From: Peptoanaerobacter stomatis
Lineage (GTDB): Bacteria; Bacillota; Clostridia; Peptostreptococcales; Filifactoraceae
Reading direction: 5' to 3'
Length of the DNA: 64,000 bases
Assembly: GCF_000238095.2 (NCBI RefSeq)
Contig: NZ_JH815226.1
Coordinates: 160,850-224,849 of the forward strand
Shown here: positions 9,062 through 18,153 of the stretch, piece after piece
Layout: each line of letters begins with the position of its first letter
Numbering within the stretch: the first letter of the stretch is position 1
Translations under genes and position numbers: made by a program
Notes under the pieces: generated by a model
What the model was told of the DNA's origin: nothing
Databases searched by the model: none
The model's input: the letters and a program-made list of their open reading frames with translations, nothing else

Positions 9062-9089
9062 AAAGAGCATCAAAAATTAAATGCTCTTT
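9062..9089 (-). terminator. Terminator of nadE
   Basis: AAAGAGCAT (9062-9070) pairs with ATGCTCTTT (9081-9089) around a 10-nt loop. On the minus strand the stem is followed by a long T-run (the A-run at 9053-9065). Confidence 0.8.
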
Positions 9090-9148
9090 GTTATAAAAAT
9101 TATTTATTTTAATCTATGTTCATTCGTCAAACAAATTTTAGTATTACA

Positions 9149-9892
9149 TTAAATTTCAAAATATGGTGGTAGATTTCTCTTATGTTCTGATTTTTGATGT
9201 AAAAGCAATATTGTTTTTTCATCTTTTTCAGATATTTTTTCTCCTCGCATATATTTTTCTATACTGTCATAGCTTACTCCCATTTCCGCTTCATCTGTTT
9301 GATTTTCCCACAAATCTGCTGATGGTGCTTTGGATAGTATGCTTTGAGGAACTCCTAATATTTTCCCCATTTCATATACATCCGATTTGAAGATTTTTTT
9401 CAACGGCAAAATGTCCACTCCACCATCTCCATATTTGGTAAAATATCCGGTGTATGTTTCATCTGCATTGTCCGTACCTACTACCATATATCCTAAATTA
9501 TTTGCTATTGCATATAGAGTTGACATTCTAAGTCTTGCCCTCAAATTTGCATCTGTCATCCTTGAATACTCATCTTTATAAAGCCCTATATTCTTTAATT
9601 TTTCCATAGATTTTTCAAACAGTTTTGAATGTTCTTCACTTATATCAACAGTTAGGCTGCTTATTTTACATTGTTTTACAAGTAAATTTGCATCTTCCAC
9701 ACTATTTTCACTTGAATTTATAGGCAATATTACTCCAAGCGAATTATCAGGACACGCTAATTTTATTAGATTCGCAACCACAGCAGAATCAATTCCTCCT
9801 GATATTCCTACCAACAGCCCCTTTGAATTGGATGATTTTACTTGCATTTTCAACCAATTTACTATTTCATCTATCAGTATTTTATTATCCAT
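9149..9892 (-). CDS. nadE: NH3-dependent NAD+ synthetase
   Basis: Makes NAD+ from deamido-NAD+, ATP and ammonia in the cytosol. The 247 residues match the ammonia-dependent form without a glutaminase domain. Visible are the ATP-pyrophosphatase P-loop VGISGGIDSAVVANL, RARLRMSTLYAIAN, VVGTDNADETYTGYFTKYGDGG and LPLKKIFKSDVYEMGK. GGAG lies 11 nt before the ATG. It is a single gene ending in a clear terminator. Confidence 0.95.
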   Translation of the reverse strand: MDNKILIDEIVNWLKMQVKSSNSKGLLVGISGGIDSAVVANLIKLACPDNSLGVILPINSSENSVEDANLLVKQCKISSLTVDISEEHSKLFEKSMEKLKNIGLYKDEYSRMTDANLRARLRMSTLYAIANNLGYMVVGTDNADETYTGYFTKYGDGGVDILPLKKIFKSDVYEMGKILGVPQSILSKAPSADLWENQTDEAEMGVSYDSIEKYMRGEKISEKDEKTILLLHQKSEHKRNLPPYFEI

Positions 9893-10026
9893 AATTTCAA
9901 AAGCTCCATTTATAAATTTTACACCATTACCTATTTTAAATGCCTTATAGTTTTGCTATATTTATTGATTTATCTCAATTATATATATTTTTTTAAAAGG
10001 TCTTTAGTATTAGATAAGGATTTGTT

Positions 10027-10419
10027 TTATTCACCTGTTAATATAGCATATACGCAATCATCATCTACATAGTTTATATCAGCTTTTTTTACTTTTTCTA
10101 TGACTTCTTCATTAAATGTATGTGGCTGAAACCACAGATTTTTAACTCCTTTTTTTATAGCTTCATCTACTACAAGCATTGATATATTAGGATTTACTAT
10201 CACATCTATACATTCCACTTCTTCTGTTACTTCTTCTAATGAACCGTACACTTTTATACCTAATATGTCTTGACCTTTATACTTCTTGTTTATTCCGATT
10301 ACGTTGTATCCTTTCTCTTTCATCACTTCCGGTATTTTATAACCGAATTTTTCTGCATCTGCTGTTATACCGTATATAGCCCAATTTTTTTTACTTAACA
10401 TTTCTTTTTTTATACTCAT
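10027..10419 (-). CDS. CoA-binding domain protein (YccU-like)
   Basis: Small cytosolic Rossmann-fold protein of 130 residues. It has the pattern WAIYGITADAEKFGYKIPEV, then NVIGINKKY, VYGSLEEV, IDVIVNPN and NLWFQPHTF, typical of single-domain CoA_binding (YccU/YneT) proteins. These resemble the CoA-binding part of succinyl-CoA synthetase but have no catalytic domain, and their role is unknown. GGAGG lies before the ATG. It stands between nadE and an unrelated gene. Confidence 0.8.
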   Translation of the reverse strand: MSIKKEMLSKKNWAIYGITADAEKFGYKIPEVMKEKGYNVIGINKKYKGQDILGIKVYGSLEEVTEEVECIDVIVNPNISMLVVDEAIKKGVKNLWFQPHTFNEEVIEKVKKADINYVDDDCVYAILTGE

Positions 10420-10591
10420 AGCTATCCTCCAAAGTTAATGATTAAAATAAATTTACTACAATTGCTCATATTTATACTTTTTACAATTCAAGATAACACT
10501 AATTCTAAATAATACTTATCACTAATAGAATAATTTTATACCATTTTTATATTACTGTAAATCTTAATTTACAAATTTTAAAAATAAAAAT

Positions 10592-10617
10592 AGAGCCACA
10601 CATTTGTATATGGCTCT
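10592..10617 (-). terminator. Terminator after the 157-residue ORF
   Basis: AGAGCCA (10592-10598) pairs with TGGCTCT (10611-10617). On the minus strand it is followed by ATTTTTATTTTT. It lies just past the stop codon of the gene at 10631. Confidence 0.7.
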
Positions 10618-10630
10618 CAAGTAAAGCATA

Positions 10631-11104
10631 TTATTTTTTTTCTTTTATGATTTTTACAGCTGTGTCAAAAACAGTACGGTCTCCACTGCCATGTGGTAAT
10701 GTCAAAATTCTTGCATCTAATTTTTGCAATATTTCTTCTGCCTCTTTTTTGCTTTTTGTACTTTCAATTTTTTTAATGACATTATTGATTTTATTTTTAA
10801 CTATCTCAGCATCACTTAGCATATCAGGATATTTAGTGCTTAGAAAATCTTCTTGCGCCTTTGCAATTTCTTCCCCTCTTGCTATTCTTGCAGCTATTGC
10901 AGCAGCTTTTATCCTTTCCAGAGACTCTAAGTATGCGTTTGTACCTTGATCTTCTCTGTTTGTTCCTACAGATGACTTATTTTCATTTCTTTCAATCTTG
11001 GAATTTTTCTTTTCCTTAATCTCTTTCATAAGCTCATTATGACGCTGCATTATAATCGTCTTATCATCTTCCCTGCCACTTTCAAATACATCCTGTATTT
11101 TCAT
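10631..11104 (-). CDS. Hypothetical protein, 157 residues
   Basis: I do not recognise this protein. It is charged and probably soluble, with no signal peptide or membrane segment. A Lys/Glu/Asn-rich stretch (about 25-50) is followed by the helical run SLERIKAAAIAARIARGEE, and the C-terminus has LTLPHGSGDRTVFDTAVKII. I chose the ATG at 11104, 6 nt after GGAGGT, over a GTG at 11110 that directly abuts the ribosome site. It follows the coiled-coil gene by about 90 nt and ends in a terminator, so it may be the last gene of the rsmD-coaD group. Confidence 0.7.
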   Translation of the reverse strand: MKIQDVFESGREDDKTIIMQRHNELMKEIKEKKNSKIERNENKSSVGTNREDQGTNAYLESLERIKAAAIAARIARGEEIAKAQEDFLSTKYPDMLSDAEIVKNKINNVIKKIESTKSKKEAEEILQKLDARILTLPHGSGDRTVFDTAVKIIKEKK

Positions 11105-11193
11105 TCTCACACCTCCTTGTGAATCTTTACTACCATATAGTAGTTATCGTAAAAATTTTTTTAAAGTTTAGGGATTAATTTATATAATTATTT

Positions 11194-11658
11194 TTATAAA
11201 TCATATTCTTCTAATTCTTTTATATTTTTGTCTATCCTTGAGTTTATCTTCTCAATGTTGGAATTCAATTTTGTAAGCATTTCTATCGCATAGTTTCTTG
11301 CGCCTTCTTTTATCTGTTGAGATGTCATAATTGCTTCTTCTTGTATAGCTCTTGCATTTTCTTGTGCCAGCTTTGTTATTTCGCTGTCTTGTATCTTCTC
11401 ATCTACATATTTTTGAGCCTCTTCTATTTTTGAATCAGCTTGTTTTTTGGCATCGTCAATTATCTTTTCTTTCTCTTTGTTTACCCATTCAGCTTGTTTA
11501 AATTGATTAGGCAGGCTTATTTTTATATCTTTTACTATCTCTAACAGCAATTCTTTGTCTACTGCAACTTTCCTGCTGAAAGGTATGTTTGAAGCCTCAT
11601 CCAACATTTCTTCTATTTCTTCAAGTCGCTTTATTATATCTCCATCTATAACAGCCAT
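11194..11658 (-). CDS. Coiled-coil protein next to coaD
   Basis: A 154-residue, almost wholly helical protein rich in Glu, Lys, Ile and Ala. The centre (about 60-115) resembles the b-subunit stalk of ATP synthase or DivIVA-type coiled coils, which is probably why relatives are labelled ATPase. No Walker motif is present, so I do not call it an ATPase. Its place just downstream of rsmD and coaD is a common clostridial arrangement as I recall. A scaffold or division-related role is a guess. Confidence 0.7.
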   Translation of the reverse strand: MAVIDGDIIKRLEEIEEMLDEASNIPFSRKVAVDKELLLEIVKDIKISLPNQFKQAEWVNKEKEKIIDDAKKQADSKIEEAQKYVDEKIQDSEITKLAQENARAIQEEAIMTSQQIKEGARNYAIEMLTKLNSNIEKINSRIDKNIKELEEYDL

Positions 11659-11755
11659 ACGATTTTCTCCTTAATATTAATATTTTATCTTACTTAAAAA
11701 CAATGATACTATTTTTTTATCTTTTTTTCAATCAAATTTAGATTAAATTTTAATT

Positions 11756-12247
11756 TCATAAAAACTTTTTTGTAAGCTCATCACATACAGGCTTTGGCAC
11801 TAAATCACAACATCTTCCTCTAAACATAGCTATTTCCTTAACTGTACTTGAGCTTATATAAGAATGTTTTGTACTTGTAACTAAAAATACCGTATCAACT
11901 TTTCCTTTGCTCAAAAAATCATTCATATGCGCCATTTGAAGTTCTAAATCAAAATCTGATAATGCTCTCAACCCTCTTATAGCTATATGTATTTCTTTCT
12001 GAGTACAATAATCTACAAATAATCCAGAAAAACTGTCAACTTCAACGTTTGGTATATCTACTGTACTTTTTTTTATAAGTTCTACCCTTTCTTCAACCGT
12101 AAAAAGCGATTTTTTTTGTTTATTCACAAGCACTGCAACTACCAACTTATCATACATTTTTGACGCTCTCGTAATTATATCCATATGTCCGTTAGTTATA
12201 GGGTCAAAACTTCCGGGATATACTGCTATTTTCTCCATTATTTTCAC
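11756..12247 (-). CDS. coaD: Pantetheine-phosphate adenylyltransferase (CoaD)
   Basis: Fourth step of CoA synthesis: 4'-phosphopantetheine plus ATP to dephospho-CoA. About 160 residues with the nucleotidyltransferase motif VYPGSFDPITNGH, then AIRGLRALSDFDLELQMAHMN and the C-terminal TKHSYISSSTVKEIA, where the Ser-rich loop binds ATP. The GTG at 12247 is 4-5 nt from AAAGG. An ATG at 12238 gives MEKIAVYPG, which is closer to family starts, so the true start may be 12238. It is nearly contiguous with rsmD, separated by 1 nt, and thus co-translated. Confidence 0.95.
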   Translation of the reverse strand: MKIMEKIAVYPGSFDPITNGHMDIITRASKMYDKLVVAVLVNKQKKSLFTVEERVELIKKSTVDIPNVEVDSFSGLFVDYCTQKEIHIAIRGLRALSDFDLELQMAHMNDFLSKGKVDTVFLVTSTKHSYISSSTVKEIAMFRGRCCDLVPKPVCDELTKKFL

Positions 12248-12248
12248 A

Positions 12249-12803
12249 TTACCTTTCCAAATTATTAATCTTCATCACTGTTAATTTACTTATGGAATAT
12301 ATTTTCTCTTTTTCTATAATAAAATCGGAGCATCCCTCTAATGTAAAATCTTTTTCAGTTTCTATTATCAATATTCCCTTATCACTTAAAAGTTTATTAT
12401 CTGACACTGTTTTTATAATTTCATTTATTTTAGAATAATCATATGGAGGATCTGCAAATATTATATCATATTTTTCTCTTGATGTTTTCAGAAAATCTAT
12501 GACATCTCTATTTACAAGCTCTATGTTATCCTTATTGACATTTATGGATTTTAAATTTGCGTTTATCAATTTTAATGAATCTTTGGCATTTTCTACCATA
12601 GTTATATGTTTTGCATCTCTTGAAAATGCCTCTATACCTATAGCACCGCTTCCGGAAAACAAGTCTAAAAACTTACTGCCATATATATAGTTTTGTATCA
12701 TATTAAACATAGATTCCTTCACTCTGTCAGTAGTAGGCCTTATGTAGTCATCTTTTGGTGATAATAACTTTTTGCCTCTATATTTACCACTTATTACTCT
12801 CAT
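12249..12803 (-). CDS. rsmD: 16S rRNA (guanine966-N2)-methyltransferase RsmD
   Basis: Methylates G966 of 16S rRNA with S-adenosylmethionine. The 184 residues carry MRVISGKYRGKKL, RPTTDRVKESMFN, the SAM-binding FLDLFSGSGAIGIEAFSRDA and the catalytic FADPPYDY (an N-type DPPY motif). It is first in a group with coaD and two small genes. The 220-nt gap in front of it contains a dispersed 101-bp repeat. Confidence 0.95.
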   Translation of the reverse strand: MRVISGKYRGKKLLSPKDDYIRPTTDRVKESMFNMIQNYIYGSKFLDLFSGSGAIGIEAFSRDAKHITMVENAKDSLKLINANLKSINVNKDNIELVNRDVIDFLKTSREKYDIIFADPPYDYSKINEIIKTVSDNKLLSDKGILIIETEKDFTLEGCSDFIIEKEKIYSISKLTVMKINNLER

Positions 12804-12868
12804 ATATTCCCTTTTTTATATTTAAAATTAATTAAAAAGATGAACAATAAATATTTTAATCAATATCA

Positions 12869-12969
12869 ATACTAAAACCTGTTTTAATTAAGATATATAC
12901 ATAAAATGGTAATTGATTTTTTAATGATTATAAGTTAAATCTACCTATTATTTTATCAGGTATTAGTAT
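12869..12969. repeat. Dispersed repeat family A, copy 1 (101 bp)
   Basis: The element begins ATACTAAAACCTG and ends CAGGTATTAGTAT, an inverted terminal repeat matching at 12 of 13 positions. It aligns without gaps to 22481-22581, sharing TTTTTTNATGATTATAA in the middle. It encodes nothing and lies between thiN and rsmD. It looks like a miniature mobile element or a structured RNA/DNA repeat. Confidence 0.6.
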
Positions 12970-13024
12970 AAAACTTATTTTAAAAAACATATGTTCCATC
13001 AGATAACAGTATAAGCTTATTATT

Positions 13025-13666
13025 TTATTCATTTACTTTTATGCAAAGCAAACTCCCTTTTTCTATGCTTACAAAAACTTTTTCACTTTTTGCCACATTA
13101 GATGTGAGTATACTGCTATCATGACTTAAGTTATAGTTTTGCAATTCATATTCAAAGCCTTTTAAACTTATACCGCAAACATCACCTGATATGCTTACAA
13201 ATGATATCGTCTGTCCTACATAGGTATCAATAAAATTTTCTTTTTTATTTAATAAAATTATTTCATTGTTTTCATCTAAAATGGACATATCTATATTCAA
13301 TTTATCTGCATAATAAAGCAGATTTATATTTGTAAGCAAGTGGTCTATTCTATTACCGATTGCACCTATCATAACAATCTCATTCATGCCGAGGCTTTTT
13401 ATAATATCTATTGATATTTCTGAGTCTGTCTTATTTTTTTTAACCGGATACTTATGTACAACCACATTTTGTGAATTGTAATAAGACAGCGTATCCTCAC
13501 TTATAGAGTCTAAATCTCCTATAATAAAATCCGTATGAATTTTATATTTATATAGCAGATTTGCCCCGCCATCAGCACAAACAACAACCTCAGCGTTTGA
13601 CAATATATCTTTATAATAAGTAATATCATCTATATTTCCATTTACTACAAGAACTGCATAACCCAT
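13025..13666 (-). CDS. Thiamine pyrophosphokinase
   Basis: Transfers pyrophosphate from ATP to thiamine to give thiamine diphosphate. The 213 residues have the TPK motifs VVCADGGANLLY, FIIGDLDSIS, KKNKTDSEISIDII and GAIGNRIDHLLTNINLL. It is the last gene of the stp-prkC-rsgA-rpe-thiN cluster, a conserved Firmicutes order. AAGGTGA lies 7 nt before the ATG, and the gap to rpe is 25 nt. Confidence 0.93.
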   Translation of the reverse strand: MGYAVLVVNGNIDDITYYKDILSNAEVVVCADGGANLLYKYKIHTDFIIGDLDSISEDTLSYYNSQNVVVHKYPVKKNKTDSEISIDIIKSLGMNEIVMIGAIGNRIDHLLTNINLLYYADKLNIDMSILDENNEIILLNKKENFIDTYVGQTISFVSISGDVCGISLKGFEYELQNYNLSHDSSILTSNVAKSEKVFVSIEKGSLLCIKVNE

Positions 13667-13691
13667 AAATATGTCACCTTGAATAATTAAT

Positions 13692-14348
13692 TTATCTGCA
13701 CATTTTTTCTAAATTTTCTACATTTTCTTTTATGCCTTTTTCGTTGAATACTGCTGAACCTGCCACTAACAACTCTGCACCTGCATTTACTGCTTTTTTT
13801 ATTGTTTTTTCGTTTATTCCTCCGTCAACTTCTATTATATAGTCATAACCATACTCTTTTTTCCATTTTGACAACATTTCTATTTTATATAAGCTGTTTT
13901 CAATGAAACTTTGTCCGCCAAATCCTGGATTTACACTCATCACAAGCACTAAATCCACTAAGTCAAGCACCGGTTTTAACATCTCTATAGGAGTTGAAGG
14001 ATTAAGTGTTACTCCGGCTTTCATTCCAAGAGATTTTATATGTTCAAGTGCTCTATGCAAGTGAACACAAGATTCAAAATGTATTGTGAGTATATCTGCC
14101 CCACACTTTTTAAAATCTTCTATATATCTTTCAGGTTTTTCAACCATCAAATGCACATCAAATTTCATAGAAGTTATTTTTCTTATAGACTTTATAAAAG
14201 GTTGACCTATCGATATATTAGGCACAAAATTTCCATCCATAACATCTATGTGAAGATACTCACAATTTGTATCATTTTCAACCGTTTTTATATCTTTCTC
14301 AATATTGGCAAAATTAGCTGACAATATTGACGGAGCTATTTTAATCAT
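13692..14348 (-). CDS. rpe: Ribulose-phosphate 3-epimerase
   Basis: Interconverts ribulose-5-P and xylulose-5-P in the pentose phosphate pathway. The 218-residue TIM barrel shows APSILSANFANIEKDI, LHIDVMDGNFVPNIS, FDVHLMVEKP, LVLVMSVNPGFGGQSF and EVDGGINEKTI, with the metal-binding His/Asp residues in these motifs. Its ATG overlaps the rsgA stop by one base (TAATG), so the two are translationally coupled. Confidence 0.96.
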   Translation of the reverse strand: MIKIAPSILSANFANIEKDIKTVENDTNCEYLHIDVMDGNFVPNISIGQPFIKSIRKITSMKFDVHLMVEKPERYIEDFKKCGADILTIHFESCVHLHRALEHIKSLGMKAGVTLNPSTPIEMLKPVLDLVDLVLVMSVNPGFGGQSFIENSLYKIEMLSKWKKEYGYDYIIEVDGGINEKTIKKAVNAGAELLVAGSAVFNEKGIKENVENLEKMCR

Positions 14349-15265
14349 TAATACTTTCTCCTTTTTTCAAAATTTTTTATATCATTAAGAATTTTTAAAT
14401 ATGAATCATATCTTGATTTTTGAATTTCTCCATTTTGAACTGCATTTTTTATACCACAACAAGGTTCGTACTCATGTAGACACTTGCTTGCAAATTTACA
14501 ATCATCTTCAAATTTTTTGAACTCCAAAAAATAATCTTTAAGCTCATATTTATCTATATCTGTAATTTTAAGCGATGTAAATCCAGGTGTATCCGCTATA
14601 TATGAGTTTTTGGCAAACTCAAGCAAAGTTGCATATGTCGTAGTATTTTTTCCTTTTTGAAGTTTCATACTTATATCTGAAGTTGTTTGTGAAAATCTGT
14701 CTGAAATACAGTTTATAAGACTACTTTTTCCTGCACCTGAAGGTCCTGCTATAACTGTAATATTTCCACTTATTTTGAGCTTTATATCCTCAATACCTAT
14801 ATTATCATTAGATGATATTTCTACTGTTTGATAACCTATATTTTGGTATACCTTTACTATATCTTTATAATTTTTGTCTTCATCCAAATCAATTTTTGAA
14901 AAACAAATCACTACGTCTATCTGCTCTTTTTCTGCTATCACAAGAAAATTATCTATTAAAAATGTATTTAATTTCGGATTTTTGACAGAAAATACCAATA
15001 TCATTTTTGTTATGTTTGCAATAGACGGACGAATCAGCATATTTTTTCTATTATACACTTTTTCCACAACCGCTTTTTTATTCTCTTCATCTAAGATAGA
15101 TATATCTACATAATCTCCGACTATTATGTTTTGTTTATCTTTTTTAAAACTTCCTCTAGGTTTTGATTCATAAACCTCTGTTTCAGTTTCAACATAGAAA
15201 AAATCTGCTATTTTTTTTATTACAAGACCTTTGATAATTTCCCTCCATCTTTCATAATTCTTCAC
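14348..15265 (-). CDS. rsgA: Ribosome small-subunit GTPase RsgA
   Basis: Circularly permuted GTPase for late 30S maturation. An N-terminal OB fold is followed by the G domain with CFSKIDL (G4), VIAGPSGAGKSSLIN (P-loop) and ADTPGFTSL (G3), then a C-terminal zinc knuckle with CKFASKCLHEYEPCCGI. The longest frame starts at a GTG (15265) with no ribosome site. A perfect GGAGGG at 15246-15241 lies inside that frame, just before ATT (15238) and ATC (15235). The family's usual N-terminus also begins there (IIKGLVIKKIADFFYV). The true start may therefore be AUU or AUC. Confidence 0.95.
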   Translation of the reverse strand: MKNYERWREIIKGLVIKKIADFFYVETETEVYESKPRGSFKKDKQNIIVGDYVDISILDEENKKAVVEKVYNRKNMLIRPSIANITKMILVFSVKNPKLNTFLIDNFLVIAEKEQIDVVICFSKIDLDEDKNYKDIVKVYQNIGYQTVEISSNDNIGIEDIKLKISGNITVIAGPSGAGKSSLINCISDRFSQTTSDISMKLQKGKNTTTYATLLEFAKNSYIADTPGFTSLKITDIDKYELKDYFLEFKKFEDDCKFASKCLHEYEPCCGIKNAVQNGEIQKSRYDSYLKILNDIKNFEKRRKY

Positions 15266-15462
15266 TAATTAAACAACTTGTATAACAAAACTATTATAAA
15301 TAAGAATATGCAAGTAAAACAATATCTTTATATTCAGTTTTTGAACAGGATTTATACCATCATTTAAAATACATGTATTTTTTAATATATTTGAACACAT
15401 TCTAATTTAAATAGTAGTTAGTATTATTACAAGTATAATTATAAAAATTTAAAATTAAATTT

Positions 15463-17391
15463 TTAATTGAACACAATTTCTCCTGTAGTAGAATAATATT
15501 CTCCGTTTATATATATATCATAGACTTTTGTCTGACCTAAATAAGCTGATAATGTTATATCTACATTTTGGTTGACAGCCGTTGAAATTGTTGTAGTATA
15601 AACTACCGCATTATCCAATTTATCAAGTACTGACAACAATAAATTGTCTTTTTGAGGTAAAACCAAGGTTATAGTCTTAGATACGGGTATTTGCAAATCA
15701 GATACGTTGCTTGTATTGTTTTCGTTGTTGGTCTTCGACAATTTATTTATGACAAAGTCAATCTCTGTACCAACATCATGAGTGGTATTTGCTTTTGGAT
15801 TTTGGTGTAGTACTATACCCTCTTTTTTTGATGTATCTTCTTCATAACTCACATTGCCTACTTTAAAATTACCTATATTAGACTCTACATAATCCAAACT
15901 CATACCTATAAATGAAGGTATTTTTTCCTGTTTTACTTCTTTTCCTTTACTGACTTTCAATTTTACTACATCATCTATCTTCGCCTTTACATCTGAACTC
16001 GGGTCTTGGGATATGACATGATTCTTTTCCACATTATCATTAAATTCATAATCTACACTTGGTTTTAAATTTGCTTGTTCCAAAATAGATTTTGCTTCTT
16101 TTTCTTCTTTATCCAATACACTTGGTACTATCACAATATTTTGAGGCTCTTTTGCAACTACAACTGACACTTCTTCGCCCTTTCTCATTTTTACACCTGA
16201 TTCAGGGTTTTGCTCCAATATAGTGCCTTCTTTTTGAGTATCGTCTTCCTTTTCAGACATTATTTTCAATTTCAAGTCACTTTTTTCCAAGTCTTTTTGT
16301 GCCTCTATTATAGTTTTTCCTTTTATATCCGGTATTATAGTTGTGTTTGTATTGTGTATGGCATCAAATATATTGCCTCCATTTATAAGTAATATTGCAA
16401 ACATAACTACAAGTATTACGGTTATACCTAATATTGTTACAGGCAATTTTTTTATTCTGCGTTTTTTTACTTTTGATTTATTTTTATTTATACCTTCATT
16501 CACTTCTTCTTTAGGAAGTTTTATTATTCTTGTATTAAAGTCATCATCTCTGTCAAAATAATTTATATTTGAATTGCCATCTTGAATTTTATCTATATCT
16601 GATATTATTTGGTCAACTGATGTATATCGCTTATCCATATTTTTTTGTGTCATTTTAAGCAACATATTTTGAATAGAAGGCGATATTTTATCTTTATATT
16701 CTTCAGGTATTGTTATATTCTCATGTAAATGTTTTAAAGCTACATTTATAGGGCTATCTCCGTCATATGGTATCTTTCCTGTCAAGAGTTCATAAAACAC
16801 AACACCTAATGAATATATATCTGAACGCTCATCCATATATCCTCCTCTTGCCTGTTCAGGAGAAAAATAATGAACAGAGCCTATAACTCCTCCTACTGTT
16901 GTGATTGTCGCAGATGTAGTTGCTTTTGCAATCCCAAAATCTCCTACCTTTACTATATTATCTTTATTTATCATAATATTATGCGGTTTTATATCTCTGT
17001 GCACAATCTTATTTTTATGAGCATCTCTCAAAGCTAAACATATCTGTCTTAATATATCAAGTGCTTCTTTTTCACTGAATTTTCCTTTTTTGCTTATCAG
17101 TTGCTTTAAATTTATCCCATCAACATATTCCATAACTATATAAGCAATGTCATCTTCCTGACATACATCATATATATTTATTATATTCGCATGATTAAGA
17201 GACGCAGCCGCCTTTGCTTCATTATTAAATTTTATTAAAAATTCTTCATCTTTAGAAAATTCAGATTTTAATATCTTTACTGCAACTATCCTGTTAAGCG
17301 TATGACAATAAGCTTTATATACAGTAGACATTCCTCCATCTGCTATTTTTTCAAGGAGTTCATATCTATTTCCTAATATTATTTTGTCCAT
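15463..17391 (-). CDS. prkC: PASTA-domain Ser/Thr protein kinase PrkC
   Basis: Membrane kinase sensing cell-wall fragments and controlling growth or germination in Firmicutes. Of 642 residues, about 1-270 are an Hanks-type kinase with ADGGMSTVY, AVKIL, HRDIKPHNIMI, KVGDFGIAKA and HYFSPEQARGG. A basic linker, one membrane segment (PVTILGITVILVVMFAILLI) and three PASTA domains (about 350-560) follow. An extra C-terminal beta-like tail of about 75 residues ends the protein. The partner phosphatase gene lies 24 nt upstream. Confidence 0.96.
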   Translation of the reverse strand: MDKIILGNRYELLEKIADGGMSTVYKAYCHTLNRIVAVKILKSEFSKDEEFLIKFNNEAKAAASLNHANIINIYDVCQEDDIAYIVMEYVDGINLKQLISKKGKFSEKEALDILRQICLALRDAHKNKIVHRDIKPHNIMINKDNIVKVGDFGIAKATTSATITTVGGVIGSVHYFSPEQARGGYMDERSDIYSLGVVFYELLTGKIPYDGDSPINVALKHLHENITIPEEYKDKISPSIQNMLLKMTQKNMDKRYTSVDQIISDIDKIQDGNSNINYFDRDDDFNTRIIKLPKEEVNEGINKNKSKVKKRRIKKLPVTILGITVILVVMFAILLINGGNIFDAIHNTNTTIIPDIKGKTIIEAQKDLEKSDLKLKIMSEKEDDTQKEGTILEQNPESGVKMRKGEEVSVVVAKEPQNIVIVPSVLDKEEKEAKSILEQANLKPSVDYEFNDNVEKNHVISQDPSSDVKAKIDDVVKLKVSKGKEVKQEKIPSFIGMSLDYVESNIGNFKVGNVSYEEDTSKKEGIVLHQNPKANTTHDVGTEIDFVINKLSKTNNENNTSNVSDLQIPVSKTITLVLPQKDNLLLSVLDKLDNAVVYTTTISTAVNQNVDITLSAYLGQTKVYDIYINGEYYSTTGEIVFN

Positions 17392-17415
17392 AAGTATTCT
17401 CCATATACGTTGAAT

Positions 17416-18153
17416 TTATATAATAATACTGATTACGGTTATATTATCTCTTCCACCATTATCATTTGCTAATCTTACAAGCTCTTCACAGATATCTTTC
17501 GGCTTGGAATTTTTCAACATATTTTTTATAACTTCATCTTCAACCATTGTTGTAAGACCGTCAGAACATAAAAGAATTTTATCATCTTTTTGAACTTCTC
17601 TTACATAAAAATCTACTTCTACTTGTTCTTCAAAGCCCACCGCTCTTGTTATTTTATTTCTGTCTTTATGAGTTCTTGCCTCTTTTTCATCAATAAAGCC
17701 TTCATCCAATAAATGTTGAACATATGAATTATCCTTAGTTATTTGTACAAGATTATTTTCACTCATCATATATGCTCTTGAATCACCTACATTCGCCACA
17801 TACAATTTTTCATTTATTATAAGAGCACAAACCAAAGTAGTCCCCATAAGGATTTTATTTGAATTTTCAAATATTACATCATTTGCTATTTTTATAGAAT
17901 TACATATTACGGATTTTACATAATCATCTTCTAAGTTTCCAAAATTCATATTGTACATGTGTTCATCAATTATATCTTTTACCACTTCAACACATTTTGC
18001 ACTTGCATATTCTCCATAATTGTAGCCTCCCAAGCCGTCAGCTATTATAAACAGCCCCACAGGCACATTATTATATTCTTTGATATTTGCAAAAAAACTG
18101 TCTTCATTTTTTTCATGCCTTTGACCAATATCCGTTAATGAAAAATAAATCAT
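17416..18153 (-). CDS. PP2C-type Ser/Thr phosphatase (Stp/PrpC)
   Basis: Dephosphorylates PrkC and its targets. About 245 residues with the PPM-family metal motifs FIIADGLGGYNYGEYAS, ANVGDSRAYM, LLCSDGLTTMV and GGRDNITVISI. I start it at 18153, where GGAGA lies 6 nt upstream; its ATG overlaps the rlmN stop as ATGA. An in-frame start at 18195 would run further into rlmN and has no support. Confidence 0.93.
   Translation of the reverse strand: MIYFSLTDIGQRHEKNEDSFFANIKEYNNVPVGLFIIADGLGGYNYGEYASAKCVEVVKDIIDEHMYNMNFGNLEDDYVKSVICNSIKIANDVIFENSNKILMGTTLVCALIINEKLYVANVGDSRAYMMSENNLVQITKDNSYVQHLLDEGFIDEKEARTHKDRNKITRAVGFEEQVEVDFYVREVQKDDKILLCSDGLTTMVEDEVIKNMLKNSKPKDICEELVRLANDNGGRDNITVISIII

Noticed and set aside
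10631-11658. Small helical genes as prophage remnants
   Set aside because: No phage structural, integrase or lysis gene nearby, composition like neighbours, and a conserved housekeeping context.
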